Source of the DNA: Anastatus disparis
Lineage: Eukaryota > Arthropoda > Insecta > Hymenoptera > Eupelmidae
Assembly (NCBI GenBank): GCA_017163975.1
Contig: JAFFSR010000317.1
Coordinates: forward strand, 428,001 to 492,000
Reading direction: 5' to 3'
DNA length: 64,000 bases
In this document: piece by piece, positions 12,291-26,162 of the stretch
How the letters are laid out: every line of letters starts with the position of its first letter
Numbering within the stretch: the stretch's first letter is position 1
Program-made: the position numbers and the translations under genes
Notes under the pieces: generated by a model
Database searches by the model: none
What the model saw: only the letters and a program-made list of their open reading frames with translations
What the model was told of the DNA's origin: nothing

Positions 12291-13020
12291 GACGGACTAT
12301 GAAAAGATGGACAGGACGTAACGCTAGACAAGATCGTAGACAAGATGCTATAGAACGGAGAGAGTTGGGCAGCGATGGCAGCCTTTGTCGGGATCGTCCT
12401 TGTCGAGGAAAGAAAAAGGAAGAATGCTTGTTACGATGAGTGACTCTGTAATTCAAATACGCAGGGAGACGAAATGTCTTTGGGCCTAGCAACCCAACGT
12501 ACCCGAGCTGAGTAAATGGAAGGGTGCTTGAGAAATGGTGCGCATATACGCAGGAGGACTGATAAGTTATTGGGCCTCGAGACTCCACAAACCCGAGCTA
12601 AATACTCGCTGGGTGGCAGAAATGCCTTTGGGCGTAGCGACCTAACGTACCCGAACTGAATAAATGTCAAGTTGTGTGAATGGAAAGGTGTTTGATAAAT
12701 GCTATGCGGAAAGGCAGGGGTCTGAAAAGTCTTTGGGCCTAGTGACCCCACGTACCTGAGCTACGCGTGAGTGGAGAAGAGAAAGTAAAGAAGGATAAAA
12801 GGACGCATGTATGTAGAGACGTACGAATGGACGAAGCCCGGTGCTTATACAGACAGACAAAACGAGTGACTATATACAGGAGCAGCAACGTAAAGTAATG
12901 CTAACGCAGTCCCACGTTGTTGATAAGAACGATGGACGTTACGGATCCCCGTCCGTGTAACTGGAACATTTTCTTGTTTTTGTTCCATGGCCAGGGTGAA
13001 GGAAGTTTAAGCGGTCTCTG
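12291..13020 (+). repeat. 3' UTR-like region with four degenerate GGCCTAGCGACCC repeats
   Basis: Downstream of the R1-like relic, a phrase of type TTTGGGCCTAGCGACCC followed by ACGTACCCGAGCTGA occurs four times at about 12478, 12572, 12626 and 12733, spaced 55-110 bp apart. This looks like a repeated 3' UTR motif of the same LINE. The two minus-strand open frames over it come from this low-complexity structure. Confidence 0.55.
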
Positions 13021-13189
13021 TCTGTGCGTGCTTTGAGAGCGAATGCGAGTCTACCAGGCTTCTTTCACTCTTCAAGCATCCGCAGTACCAGAATCCTGTC
13101 ACACCAATGGTCTGCTTTGCGGCTGAAGATATTCGGCCATAGCCCATGCCACTGTAGATCTGATATCAGATTTACCCATTTTTTGACCA

Positions 13190-13655
13190 CCAAAAAAAAA
13201 ATCTCTATAGTTATTATTATAGTAATTACTACATATCCATAGTTTTGACTGTAGTAATCACTACATTACTATGTATATTAGTACAGTAATTACTACATTA
13301 TTAAAGTTATTATCATAATTATCTAGTGATTACAACAGTAATAGCTATAGTTATGTAGTAATTAGTAATAACTGTAGTAATTATTGTAGTAAAAACTATT
13401 GTAATGTAGTAATTACTATAATATCTACTATGGGCATGTAGTAATTACTATAGTAATAACTATAAAAATGTAGTGATTACAATAGTAATAGCTGTAGTAA
13501 TGTAGTAATTAGTATAGTCCAAACTGAAGGAATGTAAAAATTAATAAAGTAATAACTATAGTAATGTCGTAATTACTATATAATAGCTATAGTAATAACT
13601 ATGGTAATAACTATAGTGGAGTGTCAAACACTATAGTAATAACTATAGGTATACA
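13190..13655. repeat. TAGTAATTACTATAG-type simple repeat
   Basis: About 465 bp of degenerate 12-15-bp units such as GTAGTAATTACTATAGTAAT. The unit is itself an inverted repeat, so the tract can form many small cruciforms. Confidence 0.9.
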
Positions 13656-13659
13656 GGGT

Positions 13660-14225
13660 AATTGGATATCATCGATACATTTTTATATCGTTAGATTCAG
13701 CGCTTTGAGCTAAGTCGAAATTTACTTATAAAAAATTGTTATCTCAATTGAGATAACCAAGATAGGCGATTATAAATAACTAATGAACAATCGTTTATAA
13801 AAGGTAAAATGACCGATGTTGCCGTGTTTCTAACGCTTTGAAAACAATTCAACAAGTGCTTGCTTAATTTGTAAACGCATCGTCTTTATTTTATTATGTC
13901 ACTTGAGACCTAACTCATTTGTTCATATGATTGGTTTATTGGTTATGGATAGAAACGTCTCAATGTTCTTAATGATAGTTTGCAATTTTGACCGATGGAT
14001 GGTGATGTTAGTTACTCAGAGAGTATTTTTTAAAGGTATTTTATGAGATCAATAAACCTTATGAGGTTTATTGGATATTTAATATAATACACAATAACAA
14101 TAAATTAAGCATACGAAAAAAATTTTTCTTAACGTGGTGAGCAAAAACCGATTTTCGGCGCCTGTTTTGAGTGAACAAAATACCACATTCCCCCACAAGT
14201 GAGAGAATGTAGTATTTAACTCACG
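13660..14225. other. No gene; possible element end at 13660
   Basis: TATACAGGGTAATTGGATATC at about 13660 has the look of a TA-flanked element terminus, but I see no partner. A hairpin CCACATTCCCCCACAAGTGAGAGAATGTAG lies near 14180. Otherwise AT-rich and featureless. Confidence 0.4.
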
Positions 14226-15901
14226 CAAAACAAGTTCTAAGTCGATATAACGTTTCTTATTTGAAAAACCTTATTTGTAATCGCACAACTATATTGAAAA
14301 TAGTAAAAACTTTTTTGGGCAAGAATAACGGTATAGATTTTTAAATATAAGACTTTTGATCCAACAAACGATACTTCCACCATATACAGTTTTTGCTTTT
14401 TTGGCTAATGATTCTACAATTAATAGTACACCCGCATTGTGTAGCTTTGTTATTGTTAGGAAGACTATATCACGAACAATTTTCCTAGACCATATTTTTA
14501 AACTTGAGACTTGCAATAAATTATGTTTTTCTTTAAAAAGTTCCTCTTTCGATGCAATTTGAATTTGTCAGAACTGTCATAACTTATTTCTGGCAACAAA
14601 AGCAGGCTATATTCTCGAGTATGAGACTACTGATTTACAAAGTATTGATATCTTCTCAATAAAACCCAAGTATCACAAGTATAATAAGTTAATGAGGTAG
14701 AGTACTACCGATAAATATATGATTATAACGTACTTAAAGCGTATTTAAATTAAGATGTTGTCATAACTAGACAACGTAAATATAAGGCTTTAATAATACG
14801 CGAATTTGACTTCATATAAATAAGCTTCGATACCAGTAGCTTACATGATTTAAGAAACGATCATTTGGCCACAAATGGACGTTGCTTTTTTAGATATTGT
14901 GATTCTGAATTGAAATACACTTAGAAAGTCTAACTACTACTGATTTTTGTTAATTGAGCTACTTCGCGAACAATTAACTCAGTCCAAATTTTAGGAGTAA
15001 ACATTTTCGGGTACATATAGTGTTTCTTTAATGATAAATCTTATTTGCGATCGCTCAAGCATATTTAAAATAATGGGAACTTTTATTTGGGGATAAATAG
15101 CGGTATACATTATTAAATATATTCCTTATAATTTAAATAACGATAGTCCGACCCTATATAGTTGTTGCTTTTTTGCTAATGATTCTACGATTGATAAGAA
15201 AATTGCATTGTGTAACTGATCTCTTGTTAAAATGACTATATCGCGAGCAACTTTCTAAGACACTAATTCTGAACTTGAACTTGTGATAAATTATGTTTTA
15301 TTATCAGAAATTTCGATTCTAATACAATCTAGATCTTTCGGAACCGTCAAGACTTATTCCTGGCAATTCTAGCAGACAAGATCCTTGAGTACAAAACTAT
15401 TTATTTAACTAACGATTGTTCCACCATGCATAGATGTTGCTTCTTTGGATATTGTCTTTTCAAATCAAAATACACTTATGAAGCCTTACTACCACTGTTT
15501 TTCGTCAATTAGGCTATTTCGCGAAAAATTTACTCATACCAAACTTCGGAAATAAACAGTTCTTGGTCGACATAACGTAACTTTTTCGGAAAATCCTATG
15601 TGTAATCACACAAGCATATTCATAATAGTTAAAACTTTTTTTTTGCAAGTATAGCTGTATATATTTTCAAATGTAAGACTTCTAATTCAACGATCAAAAC
15701 TTTCACCCTAGAAAGTTGTAGCTTTTTTGGCTAATGATTCTACAATTGATGATACACCCGCACTGTGTAGCTTCATTATTGTTAGAAAGACTATATGGCA
15801 AACATTTTGTCAAGACCATATTCCCAAACTTGAGACTTGTAATAAATTATGTTTCTCTTTAAAAATTTTTATTTCGATACAATTTGGATTCGTCGGAACT
15901 G

Positions 15902-17011
15902 TGCGACGATTCAAAAATCGCACTAGACGCAGTACCTGCGCTCAGCCGCTACGAGGCGCTACTCCCGCAACGGGAATAGCGAGCTCCATAGCATATATAA
16001 GCGAGCCGCTGAGCCAGCTACAGACTCTCTCCCCTTCCTCTGTGTAAGAGTGGGATTGCTCGACACAGTGGGAGTTATCCTTTTCTATACTCCTGTCTTA
16101 AGCTATGTAAGGGTGGGATTGCCCGGCATAGTATCCTATCTATCCGTCAGTGTAAGGGTGGGATTGCCCGACACTGACTCCTAGTTACTACCTCCACCAT
16201 CGCTGGTCGGGGTAGAGTCCTCCGTTGGTCTTCGACCAAAAGCCTCCCCCCTCTTCTCCACTTATGGTTTAGAGGGTTACCATCCTAGTTCTCCTGCATT
16301 ACCTTACCTGGCTCCGTTACCGACCGCGCCGAACTCCGTCGGTAAAGTAGGTTGCGAATTTACCCGCCGAGTTTACTTTGTCAAATAATTAACCATTGTA
16401 TTTCTTTTCTGTTTTCATTTGTTACAGCCGATAAATACGAGATAACGCCACCTAGCGGTCAAGGAGAGAACTAAAATAAATTCTGTTCCTTCGCAACGTG
16501 CGAAACATTATTTCGCTCAATTATAATCTTTATTTATTTTTTTGTTATTAAGTATTATTGAAATCGGCGTTGTAATTATTTTGTTGTTATTTTTTTTAAT
16601 AAATATAAAAGAAAAGATAATTTAAGTTTAAACCTTAAGTGTCGTGTTTGAACTTAATCACCAGTCCGCAGTACCCATCCTGCTTCCTCTCACGAACATT
16701 ATCACTTAGTGCATAAGGATAGGTTAGCTTTGGATTATTTATTTATTTCTTTTAATTAACGTTATTTCTTTTCTTAATCATTTATATTTTTTTTTCTTCA
16801 AACATTTAAATGGATTTTTAATTTATTTTAATTTATTTTTATTTATTTCTTTATCTTTCTTATTATTAATTTTATTAATTTAATAAGGTTAGGTTAGCTT
16901 AGTATGTAAGTTTGAACTTTGGCCTCCGAGAATCAACATCTGCAGCGCCCTCTAAAAGTCTGACGCCTACGATATCAAGATCTGTTCGAGGCAAAAAGGC
17001 CAAACGTTACA
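15902..17011 (+). mobile_element. Solo LTR of an Osvaldo-like Gypsy (1110 bp)
   Basis: Begins TGCGACGATT and ends AAACGTTACA, flanked by ACTG at 15898-15901 and 17012-17015. Start, end and a GCTCCCGCAA...AGCGAGCTC...ATATAAG core promoter region match the LTRs at 38146-39351, so the families are related. It contains three hairpins with a constant loop (16041-16178). No internal region: a product of LTR-LTR recombination inside the tandem array. Confidence 0.9.
16041..16178 (+). promoter_or_regulatory. Three covarying hairpins in the solo LTR
   Basis: Hairpin 1 (16041-16067) has outer stem TGTGT/ACACA and inner GAG/CTC. Hairpin 2 (16103-16131) has CTATG/CATAG and GGG/CCC. Hairpin 3 (16146-16178) has GTCAGTGT/ACACTGAC and GGG/CCC. 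The loop TGGGATTG is the same in all three. Stem changes are compensatory, which argues for selection on RNA or DNA structure. They lie just downstream of the TATATAA-like box, so probably in the transcribed R/U5 part. Confidence 0.65.
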
Positions 17012-19640
17012 ACTGTCATAACTTAATTCTGGCAATAAAAGCAGGCTATATTCTCAAGTATGAGGCTAGTGATTTAAAAAACGATTATTTGACCACAAAT
17101 GGACGTTGCTTTTTTGGATATTGTATTTTTAAATTGAAATACACTTCGAAATCCTTGCTACTACTGATTTTTTTTAATTGAGCTATTTTTCATACAATCA
17201 ACTCAGTCCAAATTTTAGGAGTAATTATTTTCGGGTACATATAGTGTTTCTTTTATAGTAAATCTTATTTGTGATCGCTCAAGCACATTTGAAATAGAGT
17301 AAACTTTTTTTGGGGGACAAATAGCGATATTTATTGTTAAATATAAGTCTTATAATCTAGCAAACAATAGTCCCACCCTATAGTTGTTGCTTTTTTGGCT
17401 AATGATGTAGCTTTATTATTGTTAGAAAGACTATATCGCAAACAATTTACCAAGACCATATTCCTAAACTTGAGACTTGTAATAAATTATGTTTTTTGTT
17501 AGAAGTTGTTATTTCGATGCAATTTAAATTTGTCGAAACTGTCATAACTCATTTCTGGCAATAAAAGTAGGCCATATTCTCGAATATAAGACTACTGATA
17601 TAAAAAACGATCATTTGGCCACGAATGGACGTTGCTTTTTTAGATATTGTATTTCTAAATCAAAATACACTCTAGAAATCTTACTACTACTTTTCTTCAT
17701 TAACTAGACTATTTTGCGGAAATTTATTTCAGACTGAATTTCTGCAGTAAACATTTTTGGGTACATATAGTGTTTCTTTTGTGATAAATCTTATTTGTGA
17801 TCGCTCAAGCATATTTGAAATAGTGGAAACTTTTTTTATGCAAGTATAGCGGTATATATTTACAAATATAGGACTTCTAATCCTACACAATACTTTCACC
17901 CTATACAGTTGTTGCTTCTTTGGTTAATAATCCTAAAATTGATAAAACACCTGCATTGTGTAACTATTCTCTTGTTAAAAAGACTATATCGCGAACAACT
18001 TTCCAAGATACTAATTCTGAACTTAAACTTGTGATAAATTATGTTTAATTATCAGAAATTTCGACTTCAATACTGTCTAAATCTTTCGGAACCGTCAATA
18101 CTTATTCCTGGCAATTCTAGCAGACAAGATCCTTGCGTATAAGACTATTTATTTAACGAACGATTGTTCTGCGATGCATAGATGTGGCTTCTTTGGATAT
18201 TGTATTTTTTAAATTAAAATACACTTATGAAGCCTAACTACTACTGTTTTTCGTTAATTAGGCTATTTCGCAAATAAAGAACTTATACCAAATTTCAGGA
18301 ATGAACAGTTCTTGGTCCATATAACGTAACTTTTTTGGAAAATCTTATGAGTAATTGTACAAGCATATTCATAATAGTAAAACCTTTTTTTATGCAAGTA
18401 TAGCGGTATGTATTTCCAAATATAAGACTTCTTATCCAACGAACAGTACTTTTACCCTATACAGTTGCTGCTTTTTTGGCTAATGATTCTACAATTGATG
18501 ATACATTCGCATTGTGTAGCTTTCTTATTGTTAGAAAGACTATATCGCGAACAACTTTCCAAGCCTGTATTTCTGAACTTGAGAATTGTAATAAATTATG
18601 TTACTCTTTTGAAAATCTCTATTTCGATGCAGTTTAGATTTGTCGGAACTGTCATAACTTATTTCTGGCAATAAAAGCAGGCTATATTCTCGAGTGTAAG
18701 ACTACTGATTTAAAAAATGATCATTTAACCATAAATGGACGTTGCTTTTTGGTTATTGTATTTCTAAATTAAAATACACTTAGAAAACCTTATTACTATT
18801 GTTTTTCGTTAATTAGGCTATTTTGCGGAAATTTATTTCAGACCGAATTAGACTCAAGAAAATTTCCACCTAAATGCATATAACTTTTTGGAAAATAAAT
18901 CATTTTTTAAGAAGACACGAATATATGTTCCATTCTTATAGAAGCTATTTGGTGATAAATTTATTAAGACCACATTTTAGTAATTGAGAGTTTTAGAAAA
19001 ATATAACATTTTTTTTGGATAATCTAATTTCTATTTAATTAAGCGCTTTTGAAATTGTAATAATTGGTTTTCAAAAAGATTGGCAGATCCGGTACTTGAG
19101 TATGACTTAATTTAACTAATGATAACTTCACTCTAAATAGATGTTGCTGATTTGAAAAATAAATTTTGTATTTAAAATACATATAAATTGCGTAACGACT
19201 AATGTTCTTTTGCGATAAAGTTACTCGAGCTTAAATATATTAAGATCAGTTGTAAAAGTTATTTGATTTTCATATACAATATATATTTTCTTCAGTGAAC
19301 CTGTTTTTTTATTTAATAAGGCCTATTTCTAAGTGTAATATTGGCTAATAAGTACAGAAGGTTCTATTTTTAAATAACTCACTTTCAATTAGATATATGA
19401 CGATCCTAATCGAAAGTAATGTTGCTTTTCAGGAAAATCGATTCTTAATTCCAAAGGCACTTAAATTACGCATATACTTATGTTCTATTTTAAGAAATTC
19501 TTTTTGGCGATGGATCCAACAAGACCATATTAAAAAATCAAGAGCTTGCGAAAAATATCATGTTGCTTTATTAGGAACCCTTGTTGTTATTTAATTAATC
19601 TGCTTTTTGTGAAAATAACAAGTTACCCTTAACTATAACA

Positions 19641-21390
19641 ATATTAAATAATATCAGTTAGTCTACAAATACTTGAATAGTAGTCTTTCCTAAAGCCAGC
19701 AACCTTATGCGGTTGTTTAAGCCAAGGGCAATTATTGTCTACTCCAGACTTAGCTGAACCTTCAAATCAGTAAATCGTCTCAGGCATGGCCAAAAATATT
19801 GGCTGAATTTGTTAAAAATCGAAATAAAAGAAAACCAATCTTGGTTGAAGCTGAGAATTAATATGATGATACTCAATAATGCCAAGATTATAATAGACTA
19901 GTGATGTTAAATTACAAATATTAAATTAATGTACTAAAGAATCCTTGGAAATATCAAGTGACTAATCCATTATTATAAAATATCACTAATAATAGTTTGT
20001 AATTATTGATAATAAATTATAAATATTATTGTTCTTGTTATAATTATTTATTATTATAGAAAGATTTTATATTTTATAGCACTGCGTGTCTAAAATTTGC
20101 TCACTATATATGCTTATTCAAGGCGCAAAAACTTCCATTTCGCTCAGTCGCTAACTACGACGAGCCTGAAAACGCTATCAAAAATATTTGTATCATAATA
20201 TAGTAATAATTAAACCCTGTGTTATTTGATATAAGTATAAGATAAGAAGTATTAACGTATAAAAAGTTTAGCAATTTGTTATACAAAAATATATCATTGA
20301 GACAATAGAATAAAATATATCAAAAAAATATATAAAATTAAATTGATTTTAAGAAATATATAGGAAAGAGTTCGGCTGTGAACACGGTTCTATTGTGGAG
20401 ACCCCTGCGTTTCTATTGACAGAAAGCAGATGATGTTTTTTTGACAAATATCATTTATGTATCATTATGCCAAATATCAAAGCGCAGAAACGCGTCTGCT
20501 TTGTGCTATAAGCCAATTAATTTTTCTGTGTAAAAAAAAACAAATATTTATTTGTGCTTATTTATACTTTTTCAATAATATTACGAAACAAAATTTATGA
20601 ATGAAGGTAAATGTAATGCACATTTACTTAATACGAAATTATTCCTATTTTGTGACACAATATGGGTTGCAATCAATAAGTCAACACTAACAATTTTGCA
20701 AGGGTGCCTACAACCAAACTAAGATAAATAGCAACTTTACTTCCTGATTACATAATATATTACAATAAAAATACTTTTAAATATGACATTTCCTAGCCTT
20801 TTATCAATACTGATTCTCCCTATGTTCCCAATACTGTACCAGTTTACTAAACATATTAAACATATATATTTAACAATAATCGTTAAGCAATTTTGATTTT
20901 ATTAATTTTTTTAACAATATAAAAATGATAAAATGCATAGGAATAAAATTGTTCAGTATTCAAATGAATATTATTAATATTATCATTATCATATAAATTT
21001 TATTTTAATACATGAAAGTTATTTAATTTTGTATTACAATGAGCTTTCAAAATTTTTAAATTAATTATTAAAATTTTTAATTCAAGGTTTACCGATTTTT
21101 TTCATAAATAAATTATTTTTAGAAAAATTAATTCTAATCAACGTTCGATCCCTTGCCATCAAGAACCCTTCAAATCATTAAGCTAGTTGATAAATTAATT
21201 ATTTATAATATTAAAAACTTAACATTGACTCAAAAACATTCACAAATGTCTGTATTTAATCTTGGAGCTTTCAACTTAAGTAATAATTCATAATAAAAAT
21301 TGCAAACACCGAACTTCCGATGATGATGTATCGTATTACATACAAAAAAATATTTAAAGTGTTTCAATCTTAAAAAGTCTTGTGAATCAT
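19641..21390. other. AT-rich DNA, no gene recognised
   Basis: About 1.75 kb without a credible coding frame. A small imperfect inverted repeat (CAGAAAGCAGA...TCTGCTTTGTG) lies at about 20420-20510. Nothing else stands out. Confidence 0.6.
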
Positions 21391-21391
21391 T

Positions 21392-23194
21392 AATTGAAGG
21401 CCCGGATACAATAAGGGCATTTACGCTTGGAGCACGTAAAACTGAAGTCACTTGGTAGTAAAAATTTCATTTTCTTCAAATAAAATTCAAAAAATTTAAA
21501 GTTTTAAAACTCATTATGCTGCATCTTTTTTATATTAACAGTTTTTTTTATAAAATTATTATTTTTCAAGAAAAAAATTTAGAACAAGAAAATTTTTTAC
21601 ATTAAATTTCAATACTTTTTTAAACTTAAATCTTTGTAATTTGAGTAAATATTAACCGATTTCGCTGAAATTTGAAATATATTTTCTAAATATCATAGCA
21701 AAACTTATGATAATGATAAAAAATGTTAATTCTCAAATAATTAGTCGCAATTGTTTATTAATTAATAAAAATTACAAATTATACGTACATAATGTTCTCG
21801 AGAAAAAAGTATCGAGGGAACTTTCAAGTACAAGAAACTTGTAGCGAGAAAGTTTTTGGTTTTTGTATAAAGAAGATTTGTGGAAAGTTTCAAATCGATT
21901 GATAAATAATTAAAAAAGATGTAACAACATTTACAAGTAGCACGCATGCGGTCGAGCGCTGCAATTTTCTTATAAGTTAGATTCTCAGTGAATATTACGT
22001 CAACTCAATGACTCCTTGTTAGTATTATTTAGAAAAAGCAATAATACAAATATAACAATATGATATTTATTAAAAGTAAATAAACATATAAATAACAGAT
22101 AAATGAACAAATAAATAAATAAATAAACAAAAATCTGTAATGTAATTACAGGTTTATAATATATATATATATATATACTATACGAAATATATATTTATAC
22201 GAACAAAATTCATAATAAAGTTTATATAGAAGAAGAGTGAACGTACACACACATATATTTTTACTTTTATAAATATCAATCCCAACATTATATTGTTTAA
22301 AAATATTACAATTTATGTTTTTAGAAAACTCATATTACTAATGCGAAACAAAAAAAGATTTTAAGAGACAAAATAAAAAAGAAATCCTGTTAAACAATCA
22401 AAAAATCAGTATTAAACAAAAATCTGTGATGTAATTATTTAATTATTAAATAATTACATTACAGATTTTTGTTTATTTATTTATTTGTTCGTTCATTTAT
22501 ATGTTTAGTTACTTTTAATAAATATCATATTGTTATATTTGTATTATTGCTTTTTCTAAATAATACTAACAAGGAGTCATTGAGTTGACGTAATATTCAC
22601 TGAGAATCTAACTTATAAGAAAATTGCAGTGCTCGACCGCATGCGCGCTACTTGTAAATGTTGTCATATCTTTTTAATTATTTATCAATCGATTTGAAAC
22701 TTTCCACAAATCTTTTTTATACAAAAACCAAAAACTTTCTCCCTACAAGTTTCTTGTACTTGAAAGTTTCCTCTATACTTTTTTCTCGAGAACATTATAT
22801 ACACACAATTTGTAATTTGTATTAATTAATAAACAATTGCGACTAATTATTTAAGAATTAACATTTTTTATCATTATCATAAGTTTCGCTATGATATTTA
22901 GGAAATATATTTCAAATTTCAGCGAAGTTGGTTAATATTTACTCGAATTACAACGATTTAAGTTTAAAAAAGTATTGAAATTTAATGTAAAAAATTTTCT
23001 TGTTTTCAATTTTTTTCTTGAAAAATAAAAATTTTATAAAAAAACTGTTAATATAAAAAAGATGCGGCATAATGAGTTTTACAACTTTAAATTTTTTGAA
23101 ATTTATTTGAAGAAAATGAAACTTTTACTACCAAGTGACTTCAATTTTACGTGCTTCGAGCGTAAATGCCCTTATTGCATCCAGCCCTTCAATT
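21392..23194. mobile_element. Foldback element 2 (~1.8 kb)
   Basis: Left arm about 21392-22155 and right arm about 22440-23194 are near-identical in inverted orientation. The ends are AATTGAAGGCCCGGATAC and AATTGAAGGGCTGGATGC (inverted), followed by shared AATAAGGGCATTTACGC. The loop (about 22156-22439) is AT-rich with a TA run and another small palindrome at about 22425-22470. No clear target duplication. Small frames in the arms are mirror copies, not genes. Confidence 0.85.
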
Positions 23195-23507
23195 GCATAA
23201 TGTGGCTTTAAATTGCATAAATCCTAGTATTTTTTGTATATTATTAGCACATTAATTTTAAAATTTATAGATTATTATTGATAAAAAATATTCTTTCTAA
23301 AAACGAATATTTGTGAAGCTTAAGGTGATGTAAAATAGACTCTACACCTGCACTCAAAAATATTTACCGTTTTCTTGTTCGATTGCAAAGTTTTGAAAAA
23401 CGAGATACATTAGCTTCTAGTATGTATCATAGGAATTATTAAATTAAATTTTTAAATAAAGTGATTGATTAATTATTGAGAATTTTGGATTTTAATATTT
23501 AAGGTTA
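23195..23507. other. Spacer between foldback 2 and the BEL element
   Basis: AT-rich; ends with the TGAAA target of the BEL insertion (23508-23512). No gene. Confidence 0.5.
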
Positions 23508-23512
23508 TGAAA

Positions 23513-24385
23513 TGTTGCGTCGCAACACAAATTATGTAAAAATCAAAAACGATGATGAGCGGCAGCACTTACAGTCGCCTGTTCTCACCTCCCTTAAGTC
23601 AGCTCATAGACGAAAGGGGGGAGAGAACAGGGAGACTTTGCAAATGCCGCGGAAAAATAGTTTAGTATCAAGCGTGACCTCGCCTCGAGCGGTCTTGTCT
23701 CTTGCGAGAACATCAGGTTTCATTACAATTCTTTCTTTTCAAAAGGCGATCAGAAGCCTTTCAGGTACGGAAGATTTTCGTACAGCGACGAATGGTCGAT
23801 TGCGAATCAACGCATCACCTTCGCCCACCAAAGCCGCGGCTATATAAATTTCATTGTGTCTATTTTTCCTTTCTCTTTTTGCGTGCGTGCGTGCGAATAA
23901 AATATAATCGTGCGGCAAATAGTGTGTAAAATTATAGGAAATAAATCAAGGGTTTTTTATGCCACATGGCTTTTTCCCTTTATATTGGTGTATTTATTGA
24001 GTGACTCCTTTCCCGATAAATAAAGTGTAAAGTTTAGATAAAATCAATTAAAACAAAGCAACTACAACCGCAAGGTTAGTTGCTTTGTATCAGTAAATTC
24101 TTTTAATTTCTCTTTTGAAAAATAGTAGATCTTTGTGTGTAAAAATTAGTGGTAAAGTCAAATATAGTGTAAAATTAAATTTAATTCAATTAAAGGATTC
24201 AAAGTTAAAATAAAATCAAGTGTCAATTCATTTTTATTCAAACAAGGGTAAATTCAAAACAAGATTAGTTAGGAAATTTCACGATTAGATAAAATTCAAA
24301 GGAAAAGAATCACGTTCTTTTCTTTCTAAATCATCCAACAAATTTAGTTAAAAAATTCGTTGGAAAAGGACTACGCGTCTTTTCA
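23513..24385 (+). repeat. BEL 5' LTR
   Basis: Begins TGTTGCGTCGCAACA (itself a small inverted repeat) and ends CGCGTCTTTTCA. It contains GCCGCGGCTATATAAATT (23829-23849), a likely TATA box, and an AATAAA at about 23897-23941. A hairpin AAAGCAACTACAACCGCAAGGTTAGTTGCTTT lies near 24054. The ATG frame of 111 codons starting one base before the LTR uses a target-site base and is not taken as a gene. Confidence 0.95.
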
Positions 24386-24405
24386 TGGTGCAATCCTGTG
24401 AAGTC
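24386..24405 (+). other. BEL primer-binding site region
   Basis: TGGTGCAATCCTGTGAAG starts directly after the 5' LTR. The leading TGG is as expected for pairing with a tRNA CCA end. The tRNA species is not assigned. Confidence 0.6.
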
Positions 24406-26162
24406 AGAAATCACGATCCCCTGGTTTACGAAAAAATCATAACCGCTAAAGCGTTCGACGAACAAAGCGAATTCTCAGAAAGTCAAAACAGGCGCCGGCC
24501 GGCGAGCATAGCTATAGATATACAAGCCACCGAGCAACGCCATCCCCGACAAAGGAGAGCTTCAACTTAGAGACTTCTAGGAAAATAAGATAAGTATTTT
24601 TGTACAATATACGAGGTAACAACATAATATTTTCTCAACTTCAAAATAATTTGAAAATTAATATCAAATCAAAATTTCATTTATTCAAATCTGAAATTCA
24701 TAAATTAGTTTATTTCAAAACTTTTATTGTAGAAAACGTTTCTTTTAATTTATTTTTGTTCATTAAAATAACTTAACGTAAAACTTAACATTTAATTTAA
24801 AATTTTTACTTTTCATTTGAAGTTTCATTTAAGTGGGAATTTTATATCAGTTTGGTTAGAAAAAATTTAGTTCTAAGAAATATCAGCGCACAAATAAAAA
24901 TTAAAATTGAAATTTATATTTTAATATTTCAATTAGCATTTTTAAAGAAAAATTCATTTCAGTCTAAAATATAACTTTCAGAAAGTTACATTGTTAAAAC
25001 CAAAGTTAAGCAAAAATAAAAGGTTCATTTTTAGAAAATCTTACACAATTTCAAAGTCTATTAAAATTAAACAGTAAATTAAAATTTTGTTTATTGAATA
25101 AATCTCATACATTTAAAATTTTTTACTTTTGAAAATTACATTTAAAATTTTTTACTTTTGAAAACTACATTTAAAATTTTTTACTTTTTGAAAATTGCAT
25201 TTAAGTTAGAAATTTCTTTTTCAAAAATTTGTTCTTTTCATAAACTTAAGATTTAGCATCATAAAATTTAGTTCATAAAATTCTTTTTTTTTTTGAAAGG
25301 TTAACAACAAAATAGAATTTAAAATTTTATTTTTTTTTACAAAGCACAAAAGGTTCTTTGTCTTACAAAGCGAACATTTCTCAGATTGAGATCACGTGCT
25401 CTCAATGAGATAGAAAGTTGTCCTTTACGATTTTACGAAAGTAAGACGTAGCAACTTAAAACTATTTTTAAGAAAATTTTTATGAAAGATTAAGTTGTGT
25501 AGTGACGGCTCCTGGCTCAAGGGAGATTACGTTAGCTAGGTGTAACATAAATTCATCGATTTGCGAGAGGAAAGCGAGTTGATAAATTTATCCATTTTTT
25601 CAAAAAAATAAATATTAAATTTCATAAAGGTACATTAAATTTTGAACAACTTCACATTTATTATTCAAGTAAATTTTGTTTGATAAATTAATTTATTGTT
25701 ACATTTACATTTAATTTTTAATTAAATTCATTATACATATCTGACTTCAAAATTGATTTTAAGTTAACTTTTTTTCACATTAGTTTTTTCTAAATTCAAA
25801 TTTAAAATTAAATTTAACAAATTTTGCTTTGATTGTTTGTAACATTTACTGTCAATTTTACAGTTTTGAGGTAATTCATGTAGCTAGGGTCGCTTTAAAT
25901 AAAGGTTTTAAAACAACATTAGATAGTTCGGAAAAATTATCGCTGTTGCCCAAGCCGCGCCATTCGTGAGGAGGTTTCGTCGCACCAATAGTGACGGAAT
26001 TCTCTTCGTGACAGTAAGAGCGCACGCACGGCGAAGGATCAGCGAAAAATTCTGTTTCTTTTTAAAACAGCGGGCAGGTAGCAAGGTTTAATTAAAACAA
26101 CATATAGTTGTATATTTTGACAATTTATTACTCGAACTCTTATTAAGTTTTAAACTTTCAAA
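24406..26162 (+). other. BEL 5' leader (~1.76 kb), non-coding
   Basis: AT-rich leader between the primer site and gag. It contains three near copies of ACATTTAAAATTTTTTACTTTTG at about 25110-25200. A 61-codon frame at 24385-24570 overlaps the primer site and has no recognisable domain. An unusually long leader. Confidence 0.55.

Larger units (their letters stand above)
14230..19640. repeat. Tandem array of ~0.55-kb units in two subtypes
   Basis: The phrase TTTTTTGGCTAATGATTC and its relatives recur at about 14396, 15170, 15724, 17390, 17916 and 18470. Spacings are near 530-560 bp once the solo LTR (15902-17011) and an extra ~220 bp in the first interval (about 14640-14860) are set aside. Units start with either GTCGATATAACGT (14234, 15566, 18312) or CGGGTACATATAGTGTTTCTT (15009, 17232, 17759), giving two subtypes. 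Units beyond about 18860 are far more diverged, as at a satellite-array edge. Short open frames inside are repeat artefacts. Confidence 0.85.

Noticed and set aside
23512..23847. 111-codon frame, repeated at 30010-30345
   Set aside because: Lies in both BEL LTRs and its ATG uses the base before the LTR; no domain recognised.
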